From the NCBI GenBank assembly GCA_946481035.1, contig CAMLNK010000134.1:1-8326 (forward strand): a DNA stretch of 8,326 nucleotides, given 5' to 3'. Shown here one piece after another: positions 1 through 6,550 of this stretch. The notes below the pieces were generated by a model. That model was not told the origin of the DNA, ran no database searches, and worked only from the letters and a program-made list of their open reading frames with translations. Origin of the DNA: an uncultured Dyadobacter sp. Lineage in GTDB: Bacteria > Bacteroidota > Bacteroidia > Cytophagales > Spirosomataceae. Position numbers and translations under genes: made by a program. Within the stretch, counting starts at the first letter, position 1, and every line of letters starts with the position of its first letter.

Positions 1-617
1 CCTACAACATCCGCAGGACCTATTATTACAACAATGCGGCCGATAAGGAATATTTCGGCAAGCCGATTTTGACCAAAAGGGGAGCCGACGGACAGCTGTA
101 TACCACTAAGTCGGACGGCACACCGACTAAATTTGTGCTGGATACTTTGCGGCAATACTACCCCTACATCCGCAAAATCGAGGGAACGCCGATGGGTAAC
201 AACAACCTGAGTGGGAATTCGGTGAAGGATTTCAGCCGGATGCGGGTTGCGGAAACCTACCTTCTGCGTGCCGAAGCCTATTTCAGAAAAGGTGATAATG
301 CCATGGCTGCCGCGGATTTGAACATCGTCCGTGCGCGAGCCAAAGCCAAATTGATCGCCGCTGCCGATGTGACCGAAGATTTCATTCTCGACGAGCGCTC
401 ACGCGAACTGGTGGTGGAGGAGCCGCGCCTGCGTACGCTTATCCGCATGGGCAGGCTCGTGGACAGGGTGCGTAAGTACAATTCGGTGCCTTCGGTGGCC
501 AACGGCCCATCGTCGGGCGCAACCATCCAGGACTTCAACCGTTACTGGCCTATCCCTCAGAAGGTGATCGATGCCAATACCGGAGCCAAATTTGAGCAGA
601 ACCCCGGTTATCGATAG
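1..617 (+). CDS. SusD/RagB family outer-membrane nutrient-binding lipoprotein, C-terminal part (5' end outside window)
   Basis: The reading frame is open from the left edge (first full codon at base 3) to a TAG at 615-617, so about 204 C-terminal residues are present and the start, signal peptide and lipobox lie outside. Visible SusD hallmarks are an early YNIRRTYYYN stretch, the helical segment with RVAETYLLRAEAYFRKGD (TPR-like helix of SusD), a following LNIVRARA, then ILDERSRELVVEE and a terminal YWPIPQKVID...NPGY. In this family the protein sits on the cell surface as a lid on a SusC TonB-dependent transporter and binds glycans or other nutrients before import; a susC gene is therefore expected just upstream. 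The downstream pyruvyl-transferase-like genes follow on the same strand after 50 bases, so they are probably in the same operon. The substrate cannot be read from this fragment. Family assignment is very secure. Confidence 0.95.
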   Translation, partial: YNIRRTYYYNNAADKEYFGKPILTKRGADGQLYTTKSDGTPTKFVLDTLRQYYPYIRKIEGTPMGNNNLSGNSVKDFSRMRVAETYLLRAEAYFRKGDNAMAAADLNIVRARAKAKLIAAADVTEDFILDERSRELVVEEPRLRTLIRMGRLVDRVRKYNSVPSVANGPSSGATIQDFNRYWPIPQKVIDANTGAKFEQNPGYR

Positions 618-667
618 GATTGTATGTTGTTTTAAATCAATGAATTGGATTTTAAATTCTAAACCAT

Positions 668-1930
668 ATGCAATCCAGGAGGTCATTTCTTAAACAGAGC
701 GCATTGTTATCGGGCCTTGCGGCAGGGCTGGATGCATTCGGTCAGGCGGCGCAGCGCAGCATTCTGCTCCGCTCGTCGTGGCAGGTCGAAAACATCGGCG
801 ATATCGGGCACACGCCGGGCGTTATCACGCTGTTGGAGCGATATTATCCGGACGTGGAAGTCCGTTTATGGCCGGTCGATATCGGCAAAGGTGTGGACCA
901 GATGCTGGCCAACCGCTTTCCTAAATTGAAAATCGTTACTTCGCAAGCCGACGTCAAAAAGGCATTTGCTGAGTGTGCATTCATGCTGCATGGCTCGGGG
1001 CCTTCTTTGGTGCGGGGCAAAGACCTGGCATTGTGGAAGGAGCAAACCGGCAAGCCCTATGGTATTTATGGCATTACTTTTCCGGGTGTGTACGGCCTGC
1101 CCGCCGATCGCTGGAAGTTCAAGCCGGGAGATATTTCCATTATGACGGGGGCGCAATTTGCCCTGTTCCGGGATTCGGCCTCGCTGGAATTTGCCCGGGA
1201 AAACGGGGTAACGTCGCCTATTATGGAGTTTTGTCCTGATGGCGCATTTGCTGTGGATTTGAAAGACGATGCGAAGGCAAGTGCATTTTTGAAAAGCCAT
1301 GACCTGAAAGACGGTCAGTTCGTATGCGTGATCCCGCAGCTTCGTTTCACACCCTGGTGGGAGCTGCCCCGGAAGAACCAGAAGCCCAACGCCGACAAGC
1401 ATGCCCGCAACGAGGCCATGAAGGAGCACGACAATGCGCCTATCCGCGCCGCCATTACCGCCGTGGCCCGGCAAACGCCCTACAAAATCCTGATCGTACC
1501 TGAAAACGAAACGCAGATGCGGATCGGCAAAGAAATGCTTTTTGACCCACTGCCCGGGGATGTGAAACAAAAAACCGTGTTGCGGACCGAATACTGGCTC
1601 ACCGACGAGGCGATTAGCACCTATGTACGCTCAGCGGGACTGTTCGGAATCGAAATGCATTCACCCATTATGTGCATCGGTAACCGCATTCCTGCGATTG
1701 TGTGCCGTTTCGAGGAGCAAACCAGCAAGGGTATCATGTGGAAAGACATCGGGCTGGGCGAGTGGCTTTTCGACCTTGACCGGTCCGAGGATATCGACCG
1801 GCTCGTGCCTGCTGTGCTGGACATGCTTACCAACAAAAAATCGACCTCACAGAAGGTAGACAAGGCGCTTACATTCGTGCACAAGCGCCAGAAGGAAACC
1901 ATGGCATTGATGGGGCAATATCTCAGTTAA
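668..1930 (+). CDS. Tat-exported polysaccharide pyruvyl transferase family protein, paralog 1
   Basis: A 420-residue protein starting at ATG 668, 50 bases after the susD stop. The N-terminus carries a textbook twin-arginine motif (SRRSFLK, residues 3-9), a hydrophobic stretch at about 11-21 and a likely signal-peptidase site near residues 24-29, so export in folded form is predicted. The mature part looks like the polysaccharide pyruvyl transferase family (PF04230-like): an N-terminal NIGDIGHTPG loop (42-51), LHGSGPS (107-113), KPYGIYGITF (129-138), a CVIPQLR strand starting the second half (220-226), and EMHSPI (329-334) in the C-terminal half. Cytoplasmic members attach a pyruvate ketal from phosphoenolpyruvate to a sugar. 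An exported version would not normally meet that donor, so the true reaction is uncertain; it may bind or modify a glycan captured by the SusCD pair. It is clearly paralogous to the next gene, sharing most of these motifs. Fold assignment is from motif memory; function is inference. Confidence 0.8.
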   Translation: MQSRRSFLKQSALLSGLAAGLDAFGQAAQRSILLRSSWQVENIGDIGHTPGVITLLERYYPDVEVRLWPVDIGKGVDQMLANRFPKLKIVTSQADVKKAFAECAFMLHGSGPSLVRGKDLALWKEQTGKPYGIYGITFPGVYGLPADRWKFKPGDISIMTGAQFALFRDSASLEFARENGVTSPIMEFCPDGAFAVDLKDDAKASAFLKSHDLKDGQFVCVIPQLRFTPWWELPRKNQKPNADKHARNEAMKEHDNAPIRAAITAVARQTPYKILIVPENETQMRIGKEMLFDPLPGDVKQKTVLRTEYWLTDEAISTYVRSAGLFGIEMHSPIMCIGNRIPAIVCRFEEQTSKGIMWKDIGLGEWLFDLDRSEDIDRLVPAVLDMLTNKKSTSQKVDKALTFVHKRQKETMALMGQYLS

Positions 1931-1962
1931 GCTAAAAAAGAAGGTTTAAATAACTACCGATT

Positions 1963-3231
1963 ATGTATCTGGAAAACAGAAGAGATTTTATAAAAAACGC
2001 CGCCGCGCTGGCAGGCGTGATAATGTTGGGCGAAATGGCGCAAGCCAAGGCTGATCCAACGATCCTGTTTGTTTCGGGCTGGCAGGATGTCAACATCGGC
2101 GATATCGCGCATACGCCCGGGCTGATCGCATTGCTCAAAAAGCGGCTGCCGAAAGCGAAGCTGATCCTTTGGAAAAAAAGCAAAAGCGATTTCGCCGAAG
2201 GTATGCTCAAAAAGCATTATTCCGATTTGCAAATTATTCACGGACAGGTCAGTAAGGAAGGTGAGCCGCAATCCGACGAGGTGAAAAAGGCATTTTCCCA
2301 GGCCGACTTCTTTCTTCATGGCTCGGGGCCGTCGGTGGTGGCGGCCGATTACCTGGACAGCTGGCAAAAGCAGACCCAAAAGCCATTCGGTATTTTCGGG
2401 GTTACCATCCAGGATGTGACACCCGATCTGAAAAGGATCATTCAAAATGCGGCCTTCATTTTTACCCGCGAAACAGCGTCGATCGGGAAGCTGAAAGAAG
2501 CAGGCCTGGAAGGAAAGCACATCGCATTCGCGCCGGATGCCACATTTGCGATGGACATCCGCGACGATGCGACCGCTGGCAAATTTATGACCGACAACAA
2601 GCTGATCGACCGGAAATTTATCTGCGTCATCCCCCGGTTAAGGCGCACGCCCTACTACAAGATCAGGCCTAACAATGCGGGATGGAGCCCCGAACGCATC
2701 CGCGAAGTGGACGAGCTCAACGACAAATGGAAGGAAACCGATCATGCAAAACTACGCGAAGCAATGGTAGCATGGGTGCGAAAAACCAGGGGGAAGGTGG
2801 TGGTGTGCCCGGAAATGACCTATCAGCTGGACGTTATGGATGATCTACTGATTAATCCGCTGCCCGATGATGTAAAACCCTACATTGTGAAACATGGCTA
2901 CTGGCTGCCCGATGAGGCCGCATCTCTGTATAAAAGAGCGCAGGCGGTGCTGAGCTTCGAGTGCCATTCGCCGATCATCGCCGCCGCAAATGGCACGCCG
3001 TGTTTCTACCTGCGCCAACCCGAGGATACTATTAAGGGCCAGATGTATTACGATTTGGGCCTGTCCGACTGGACGTTTGAAATCGAGCAGACCAATGCCA
3101 AACAGATCACCGAACGCCTGTTGGAAGTGAACGCGGGTTATGAGGCTGCATTGAAAAAAGTCCGGACGGCCATGGGCAATGTCAGGGAGCGCTATAATGC
3201 CGTGTTCACGATTGTGGGCGAGACGATTTGA
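1963..3231 (+). CDS. Tat-exported polysaccharide pyruvyl transferase family protein, paralog 2
   Basis: A 422-residue protein starting at ATG 1963, only 32 bases after paralog 1, hence almost certainly cotranscribed. Residues 5-11 (NRRDFIK) form a twin-arginine motif, followed by a hydrophobic segment (about 13-23) and an AQAKA site ending at residue 30, so it too should be exported through Tat. It shares with paralog 1 a tryptophan-glutamine start of the fold (GWQ, 39-41), NIGDIAHTPG (44-53), LHGSGPS (118-124), KPFGIFGVT (140-148), a CVIPRLR strand (221-227), a proline-rich PLPDDVK (299-305), YWLPDEA (313-319) and ECHSPI (333-338). It has an extra acidic/polar loop near residues 94-107 that paralog 1 lacks, and lacks part of paralog 1's loop near residues 139-160. 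Whether the two act as a heteromer, on different substrates, or sequentially is unknown. Pyruvyl-transferase family membership is likely; catalytic activity outside the cytoplasm is unproven. Confidence 0.8.
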   Translation: MYLENRRDFIKNAAALAGVIMLGEMAQAKADPTILFVSGWQDVNIGDIAHTPGLIALLKKRLPKAKLILWKKSKSDFAEGMLKKHYSDLQIIHGQVSKEGEPQSDEVKKAFSQADFFLHGSGPSVVAADYLDSWQKQTQKPFGIFGVTIQDVTPDLKRIIQNAAFIFTRETASIGKLKEAGLEGKHIAFAPDATFAMDIRDDATAGKFMTDNKLIDRKFICVIPRLRRTPYYKIRPNNAGWSPERIREVDELNDKWKETDHAKLREAMVAWVRKTRGKVVVCPEMTYQLDVMDDLLINPLPDDVKPYIVKHGYWLPDEAASLYKRAQAVLSFECHSPIIAAANGTPCFYLRQPEDTIKGQMYYDLGLSDWTFEIEQTNAKQITERLLEVNAGYEAALKKVRTAMGNVRERYNAVFTIVGETI

Positions 3232-3280
3232 TATCGGCTCGCATGATCAGTAGGACTTAGCTACTACATCCAAATACCGA
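3232..3280. other. convergent gap between paralog 2 and the small secreted protein gene
   Basis: The 49-base space between two tail-to-tail genes contains a small inverted repeat, AGTAG (3249-3253) and CTACT (3261-3265) with a 7-base loop. The stem is short and no T-run follows on either strand, so a terminator call would be weak. Confidence 0.2.
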
Positions 3281-3703
3281 TTACTTTTTTGTGAATTTAT
3301 CGATATTGAGCTGTATCTTCCTATCAGGCATCTCCTGAATTTCCATCAAAAGTGTGACCTTACCCAATGCCCCTTTCAGCGTAAGGGTTACATGCCTCGG
3401 TTCAGCGGACGGATCTTCAAATACTGCGTGGATCACCGTTAATCCCTCAATGTAAGGGGTTTTCCAGTTACAACTATCGGAAGTTATCGTCCCGGTCATC
3501 ACTTGATCGGGATTTCCGGGTTTGATTGTGATCTTGGTTTTGCTGATTTCGATCGTGCTCGACTCGTCGACGGTCCTTTGCAAAAGGCCTGAACCGTTCA
3601 GATACTCTGTTTTAGAGGCCGAAAGTATTGCCTCCTCGCCACATTGTGCGAAACTGTGGAATTGTACAAAAAGCAACAGAACAGGTAGTAGTAGATTTTT
3701 CAT
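3281..3703 (-). CDS. small secreted protein of unknown function
   Basis: A 140-residue protein with ATG at 3703-3701 and TAA at 3283-3281 (minus strand). The first 19 or so residues are a clear Sec signal peptide (KN, then a leucine-rich core) ending in SFAQ, the common Bacteroidota type I cleavage context, with cleavage likely after Ala19. A cysteine follows at 21, but glutamine at the -1 position does not fit a lipobox, so a soluble periplasmic or secreted protein is more likely than a lipoprotein. The mature part of about 120 residues alternates hydrophobic and polar residues, suggesting beta strands, and has two cysteines (21 and 78) that could form a disulfide. I do not recognise the family. 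A good promoter lies directly upstream. It faces the pyruvyl-transferase genes tail to tail and is not part of their operon. Confidence 0.75.
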   Translation of the reverse strand: MKNLLLPVLLLFVQFHSFAQCGEEAILSASKTEYLNGSGLLQRTVDESSTIEISKTKITIKPGNPDQVMTGTITSDSCNWKTPYIEGLTVIHAVFEDPSAEPRHVTLTLKGALGKVTLLMEIQEMPDRKIQLNIDKFTKK

Positions 3704-3728
3704 GTTTCATGGCTGGTTTTAAATTACA

Positions 3729-3758
3729 CAAATATATGCAATGCCACGTACTATTCAA
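3729..3758 (-). promoter_or_regulatory. Bacteroidota-type promoter of the small secreted protein gene
   Basis: On the minus strand a perfect -7 box TATATTTG (3736-3729, consensus TAnnTTTG) is preceded by TTG (3758-3756) with a 19-base spacer, matching the known primary sigma factor promoter of Bacteroidota. The box ends 25 bases before the ATG. The -33 TTG lies inside a dyad-symmetric sequence, described separately. Confidence 0.7.
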
Positions 3759-3768
3759 TGCATAGTAC
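3748..3768. promoter_or_regulatory. 21-base dyad, possible operator
   Basis: GTACTAT (3748-3754) and ATAGTAC (3762-3768) form a perfect 7-bp inverted repeat around a 7-base centre, TCAATGC. The centre contains the TTG -33 element of the minus-strand promoter, so a dimeric regulator bound here would block or alter RNA polymerase contact. CAATGC also occurs 17 bases earlier (3739-3744). No regulator gene is next to it. Confidence 0.35.
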
Positions 3769-4062
3769 ATGGTATTACATATATTTTGATGGACGGTCTT
3801 TTCAAAGGATGTATGACCGCAGAAGCGAGGTACACATTACCGTGTGGCCTTACACTCAACGCTTTGCAGATCGAAGTTAGCGATCAGAATCACAACTGGC
3901 GAAAGTGGGATATGACGTATCTATTAGACATGTATCTACGAATTACTTCTAATTTATTCTATCAAATTACTTTGTATCGTTGCTTAATTTCGACCCGTGT
4001 TGTTGCTGTTACAGGACAAAACGACATTTCTATACATCCACTTGTCTTAAACAAAAAGAAAC
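3769..4062. other. long AT-rich intergenic leader, no convincing gene
   Basis: About 300 bases upstream of the acetolactate decarboxylase gene without a recognisable protein or RNA gene. One plus-strand frame stays open across it (3741-4094) but its product resembles nothing I know, has unusual composition for this genome and runs into the start of the next gene. A weak promoter-like TTACTTTG sits at 3967-3974, one mismatch from TAnnTTTG and without a good TTG at the right distance. A short CGGTC/GACCG repeat near 3795-3820 has a 16-base loop and is probably chance. The last bases before the ATG are A-rich, as is usual for translation starts in Bacteroidota. Confidence 0.4.
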
Positions 4063-4764
4063 ATGGGTTCGATTGTTTTTACGCACACAATTAATAGTCA
4101 CACTTCGGAATGGTGTAAAGATGCTACCAAAGATTTCCTTTATCAATACGCTACCGTGAGCGCGCTTATGTCGGGCGTTTACGATGGAAATCTCACGCTC
4201 GGCGAGCTAAAAAAACGCGGTGACTTTGGATTAGGGACATTCAATGGCGTAGATGGTGAATTGGTTGTCAATCAGGGGAAATTCTACCGGGTGCATTCCA
4301 GCGGCACAGTCTCCGAAGTCTCCGATTGCGATCACACTTCGCTGGCATTCGTCAAATTTTTCAAGGCCGATCTGAGTTTTACTATCCAGGCCGCGGACAT
4401 AACACTCGCACAGCTGCAACAAAAGATCGCGTCCGTGTTAACGGTCGATAAGTTGTACGCAATCCGGGTTAGGGGCACGTTTTCGAAACTTACTGCCCGG
4501 GCGTCATCGCTTGCTCAAAAGCCCTATCGACCATTGCAGGAACATTTGGCTCAAAATCAGGTTATTTTTAACCTGACCAACACCACCGGCGTGGCAGTAG
4601 GTTTTCTGGTGCCCCCTTCCATGGAGAAAGTGAATATACCCGGCTTTCACTTCCATTATATATCCGATGACCTCAAGTCCGGTGGACATGTATTCGACTT
4701 TACTGCAAACCAGCTCACCGTGGAGATTGACGAAACCAAAGGGTGCTACTTGGAGCACAGTTAG
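4063..4764 (+). CDS. budA: alpha-acetolactate decarboxylase
   Basis: A 233-residue cytosolic protein with no signal peptide, starting at ATG 4063 behind an A-rich leader. The enzyme converts 2-acetolactate to (R)-acetoin and CO2, the step that diverts pyruvate-derived acetolactate away from valine/leucine synthesis. The family signature runs through the whole chain: ALMSGVYDG (34-42), GDFGLGTF (53-60), DGELV (64-68), YAIRVRGTF (132-140), QKPYRPLQEH (152-161), VGFLVPPSM (179-187) and GFHFHYISDD (194-203) with GGHVFDF (207-213). The metal ligands expected from Bacillus/Brevibacillus enzymes are present as His196, His198 and His209, and Glu66 and Arg135 match the catalytic pair; an acidic residue near the C-terminus (Glu221-Glu224) may supply the last one. 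Length is near the usual 235-260. No acetolactate synthase gene is adjacent. AlsD is the equivalent Bacillus name. Confidence 0.93.
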   Translation: MGSIVFTHTINSHTSEWCKDATKDFLYQYATVSALMSGVYDGNLTLGELKKRGDFGLGTFNGVDGELVVNQGKFYRVHSSGTVSEVSDCDHTSLAFVKFFKADLSFTIQAADITLAQLQQKIASVLTVDKLYAIRVRGTFSKLTARASSLAQKPYRPLQEHLAQNQVIFNLTNTTGVAVGFLVPPSMEKVNIPGFHFHYISDDLKSGGHVFDFTANQLTVEIDETKGCYLEHS

Positions 4765-4773
4765 CGCAGCGCG

Positions 4774-4809
4774 ACTTGCCAGGCTGTCACCACCGACTAC
4801 CTGGCAAGT
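4774..4809. terminator. perfect 10-bp inverted repeat between convergent genes, possible bidirectional terminator
   Basis: ACTTGCCAGG (4774-4783) and CCTGGCAAGT (4800-4809) are exact reverse complements separated by 16 bases. It lies 9 bases after the acetolactate decarboxylase stop and covers the last codons and stop of the ABC-F gene, whose TAG (4799-4797) falls in the loop. Position and stem strength suggest it ends or protects both convergent transcripts, but no T-run follows on either strand, so it is not a classical intrinsic terminator. Confidence 0.5.
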
Positions 4810-6434
4810 TGCAGATCTGCTATGCTTTTGATCCGGTTACGTTCCAGGAAAGCATCAATGGTTTCAAAATGCTCGATCACACGTTTGTCTTTGAACTCGA
4901 AGACTTTTTCGGACAAGCCTTGCAAAAAGTCACGATCGTGAGAGACCAGCACCAGCGTTCCGTCGAAGTTTCTGAGTGCTTCTTTCAAAACATCCTTCGA
5001 CTTTAAATCCAGGTGGTTGGTCGGTTCATCGAGAATTAACAGGTTTACCGGTTCGAGCAGCAGCTTCACCATGGCAAGCCGCGTTTTTTCGCCTCCCGAC
5101 AAAACGCTTACCTTTTTGTCGATATCATCACCCTGAAACATAAAGGCGCCCAGAATATTTTTGATCTGGGTCCTTACATCTCCTTCTGCAACCTCGTCCA
5201 CAGTCTGAAAAATAGTCAGATTGGGATCTAATAGCGAGGCCTGGTTTTGCGCAAAATATCCGACCTTGACATTGTGTCCAAGCTGGCAGGTCCCGTTCAC
5301 ATCTATCTGGCCCATGATAGCCTTGATCATCGTGGATTTACCCTCACCATTCCGGCCTACAAACGATACTTTTTCACCCCGTGAAATAGACATACTTGCA
5401 TTTTTGAACACAACCTGGTCCCCGTAGGATTTCGACACATCTTTCACCGTAACCGGGTAATCCCCCGACCGCGGTGAAGGTGGAAAACGAAGTTTCAGGG
5501 CCGAATTATCGATTTCGTCGATTTCAATAATTTCCAGTTTTTCCAACATCCGTTCGCGGGAGGAAACCTGGTTGGTTTTGGAATATGTACCGCGAAAACG
5601 CTCGATAAATTGCAGATTATCCGCAATCATTTTCTGCTGTTCCTGATATGCTTTAATCTGATGCGCCCTGCGCTCCTCACGCAATACCAAATAATGTGAA
5701 TAGTTGGCTTTATAGTCGTAAATGCGGCCCATGGTCACTTCTATCGTACGGTTGGTGATATTGTCGATGAAGGCACGGTCGTGAGAAATAACCATTACGG
5801 CATTTGCCTTATTCACCAAAAAATCTTCCAGCCACATCACTGACTCAATGTCGATATGGTTTGTAGGCTCATCGAGCAAAATCAGGTCCGGCTTCTGCAA
5901 CAGTATTTTGGCAAGCTCAATGCGCATGCGCCACCCGCCACTGAATTCCTTGGTTTGACGCTGAAAATCTTCCGGCCTGAATCCTAGTCCTTTCAAGGCC
6001 TTCTCAACCTCGGCGTCATAATTAACCTCTTCGAGTTGGTAATATTTTTCACCCAGCTCGGTAACCTGCTCGATGATGGCCATATATTCCTCGCTGTCGT
6101 AATCGGTGCGGGTTTCCAGCTCAAGATTCAGTTTCTCCATTTGGGCACGCATTTCAAAAACCTGCTTGAATGCCTTGGCCGCTTCTTCGAAAACGGTACA
6201 GTTATCTTCGGTCAATAAATGCTGCGGCAAATAGGCGATTACAGCATCCTTGGGCGCACGTACATGGCCGCGCGTGGGTTTTTGTTCACCAGCAATAATT
6301 TTCATCATGGTGGACTTGCCCGCCCCGTTTTTACCCATAAGGGCAATTTTATCGGTAGGATTGATAACGAAGGAAACCTCGCTAAAAAGGGCAGAACCGC
6401 TAAATTCAACGGCCAAATTCTCAACTGTAATCAT
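4797..6434 (-). CDS. ABC-F family ATP-binding cassette protein (ribosome-associated translation factor)
   Basis: A 545-residue soluble protein with two ABC ATPase domains in one chain and no membrane segment, the layout of the ABC-F class (EttA, Uup, YbiT, YdiF and antibiotic-protection relatives), which act at the ribosomal E site and not in transport. Domain 1 has Walker A GKNGAGKST (34-42), signature FSGGW (164-168), Walker B LILLDEP (184-190) with catalytic Glu189, and SHD (217-219). Domain 2 has Walker A GRNGEGKST (360-368), LSGGE (445-449), LLILDEP (465-471) with Glu470, and SHD (498-500). The charged helical linker at about 240-325, rich in Arg, Lys and Glu, is the P-site tRNA interaction region. 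There is no long C-terminal coiled coil, which argues against Uup. The exact subfamily cannot be settled by eye; a housekeeping role is more likely than resistance. It has its own promoter upstream. Confidence 0.93.
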   Translation of the reverse strand: MITVENLAVEFSGSALFSEVSFVINPTDKIALMGKNGAGKSTMMKIIAGEQKPTRGHVRAPKDAVIAYLPQHLLTEDNCTVFEEAAKAFKQVFEMRAQMEKLNLELETRTDYDSEEYMAIIEQVTELGEKYYQLEEVNYDAEVEKALKGLGFRPEDFQRQTKEFSGGWRMRIELAKILLQKPDLILLDEPTNHIDIESVMWLEDFLVNKANAVMVISHDRAFIDNITNRTIEVTMGRIYDYKANYSHYLVLREERRAHQIKAYQEQQKMIADNLQFIERFRGTYSKTNQVSSRERMLEKLEIIEIDEIDNSALKLRFPPSPRSGDYPVTVKDVSKSYGDQVVFKNASMSISRGEKVSFVGRNGEGKSTMIKAIMGQIDVNGTCQLGHNVKVGYFAQNQASLLDPNLTIFQTVDEVAEGDVRTQIKNILGAFMFQGDDIDKKVSVLSGGEKTRLAMVKLLLEPVNLLILDEPTNHLDLKSKDVLKEALRNFDGTLVLVSHDRDFLQGLSEKVFEFKDKRVIEHFETIDAFLERNRIKSIADLQLAR

Positions 6435-6454
6435 CGTCTCGTTTTTTGAAGCCG

Positions 6455-6487
6455 CAAAGGTACGCTTATAGGGTTGAAAGAGACAAA
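6455..6487 (-). promoter_or_regulatory. Bacteroidota-type promoter of the ABC-F gene
   Basis: On the minus strand TACCTTTG (6462-6455) matches the TAnnTTTG -7 consensus and is followed by CGGC, a very common downstream context in this phylum. A TTTG (6487-6484) lies 21 bases upstream as the -33 element. The -7 box ends 20 bases before the ATG, giving a short leader. This separates the ABC-F gene from the histidine kinase gene upstream. Confidence 0.7.
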
Positions 6488-6501
6488 AAAAGTCAACTTT
6501 T
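6485..6501 (-). terminator. weak hairpin plus T-run downstream of the histidine kinase gene
   Basis: Read on the minus strand, AAAAGT and ACTTTT (6501-6488) form a short AT-rich hairpin that runs directly into a stretch of seven further or shared T residues ending at 6485. It lies about 50 bases after the kinase stop. The stem is only 5-6 bp of mostly A-T pairs, so efficiency is doubtful, and it overlaps the -33 box of the ABC-F promoter. Confidence 0.25.
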
Positions 6502-6550
6502 AGCCCTTTCCTGAATTTTGGCCGGTTGTAAAGTCAGGCTATACCCACAG

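Noticed and set aside
866..1570. Long minus-strand open frame (234 codons) inside pyruvyl-transferase paralog 1
   Set aside because: It lies wholly opposite a well-supported gene with conserved motifs and its product shows no family features; an antisense shadow.
1954..2520. Minus-strand open frame (188 codons) opposite paralog 2
   Set aside because: Antisense shadow of a gene with clear motifs; a similar shadow opposite paralog 1 simply reflects their shared sequence.
3281..3703. Small secreted protein read as a lipoprotein because a cysteine follows the signal peptide
   Set aside because: The residues before the cysteine are FAQ; glutamine at -1 does not fit a lipobox, and SFAQ fits type I cleavage.
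3741..4094. Plus-strand open frame of 117 codons in the intergenic stretch
   Set aside because: No recognisable family, odd composition, no leader or promoter, and it overlaps the acetolactate decarboxylase start in another frame; kept only as a possibility in the intergenic entry.
4811..4820. Perfect 10-base palindrome GCAGATCTGC
   Set aside because: It lies inside the ABC-F coding region and a single 10-base palindrome is expected by chance in a window of this size.
4797..6434. ABC transporter or antibiotic-resistance ABC-F
   Set aside because: There are no membrane segments or partner permease, and nothing in the linker or context points to ribosome protection against drugs rather than a housekeeping role.
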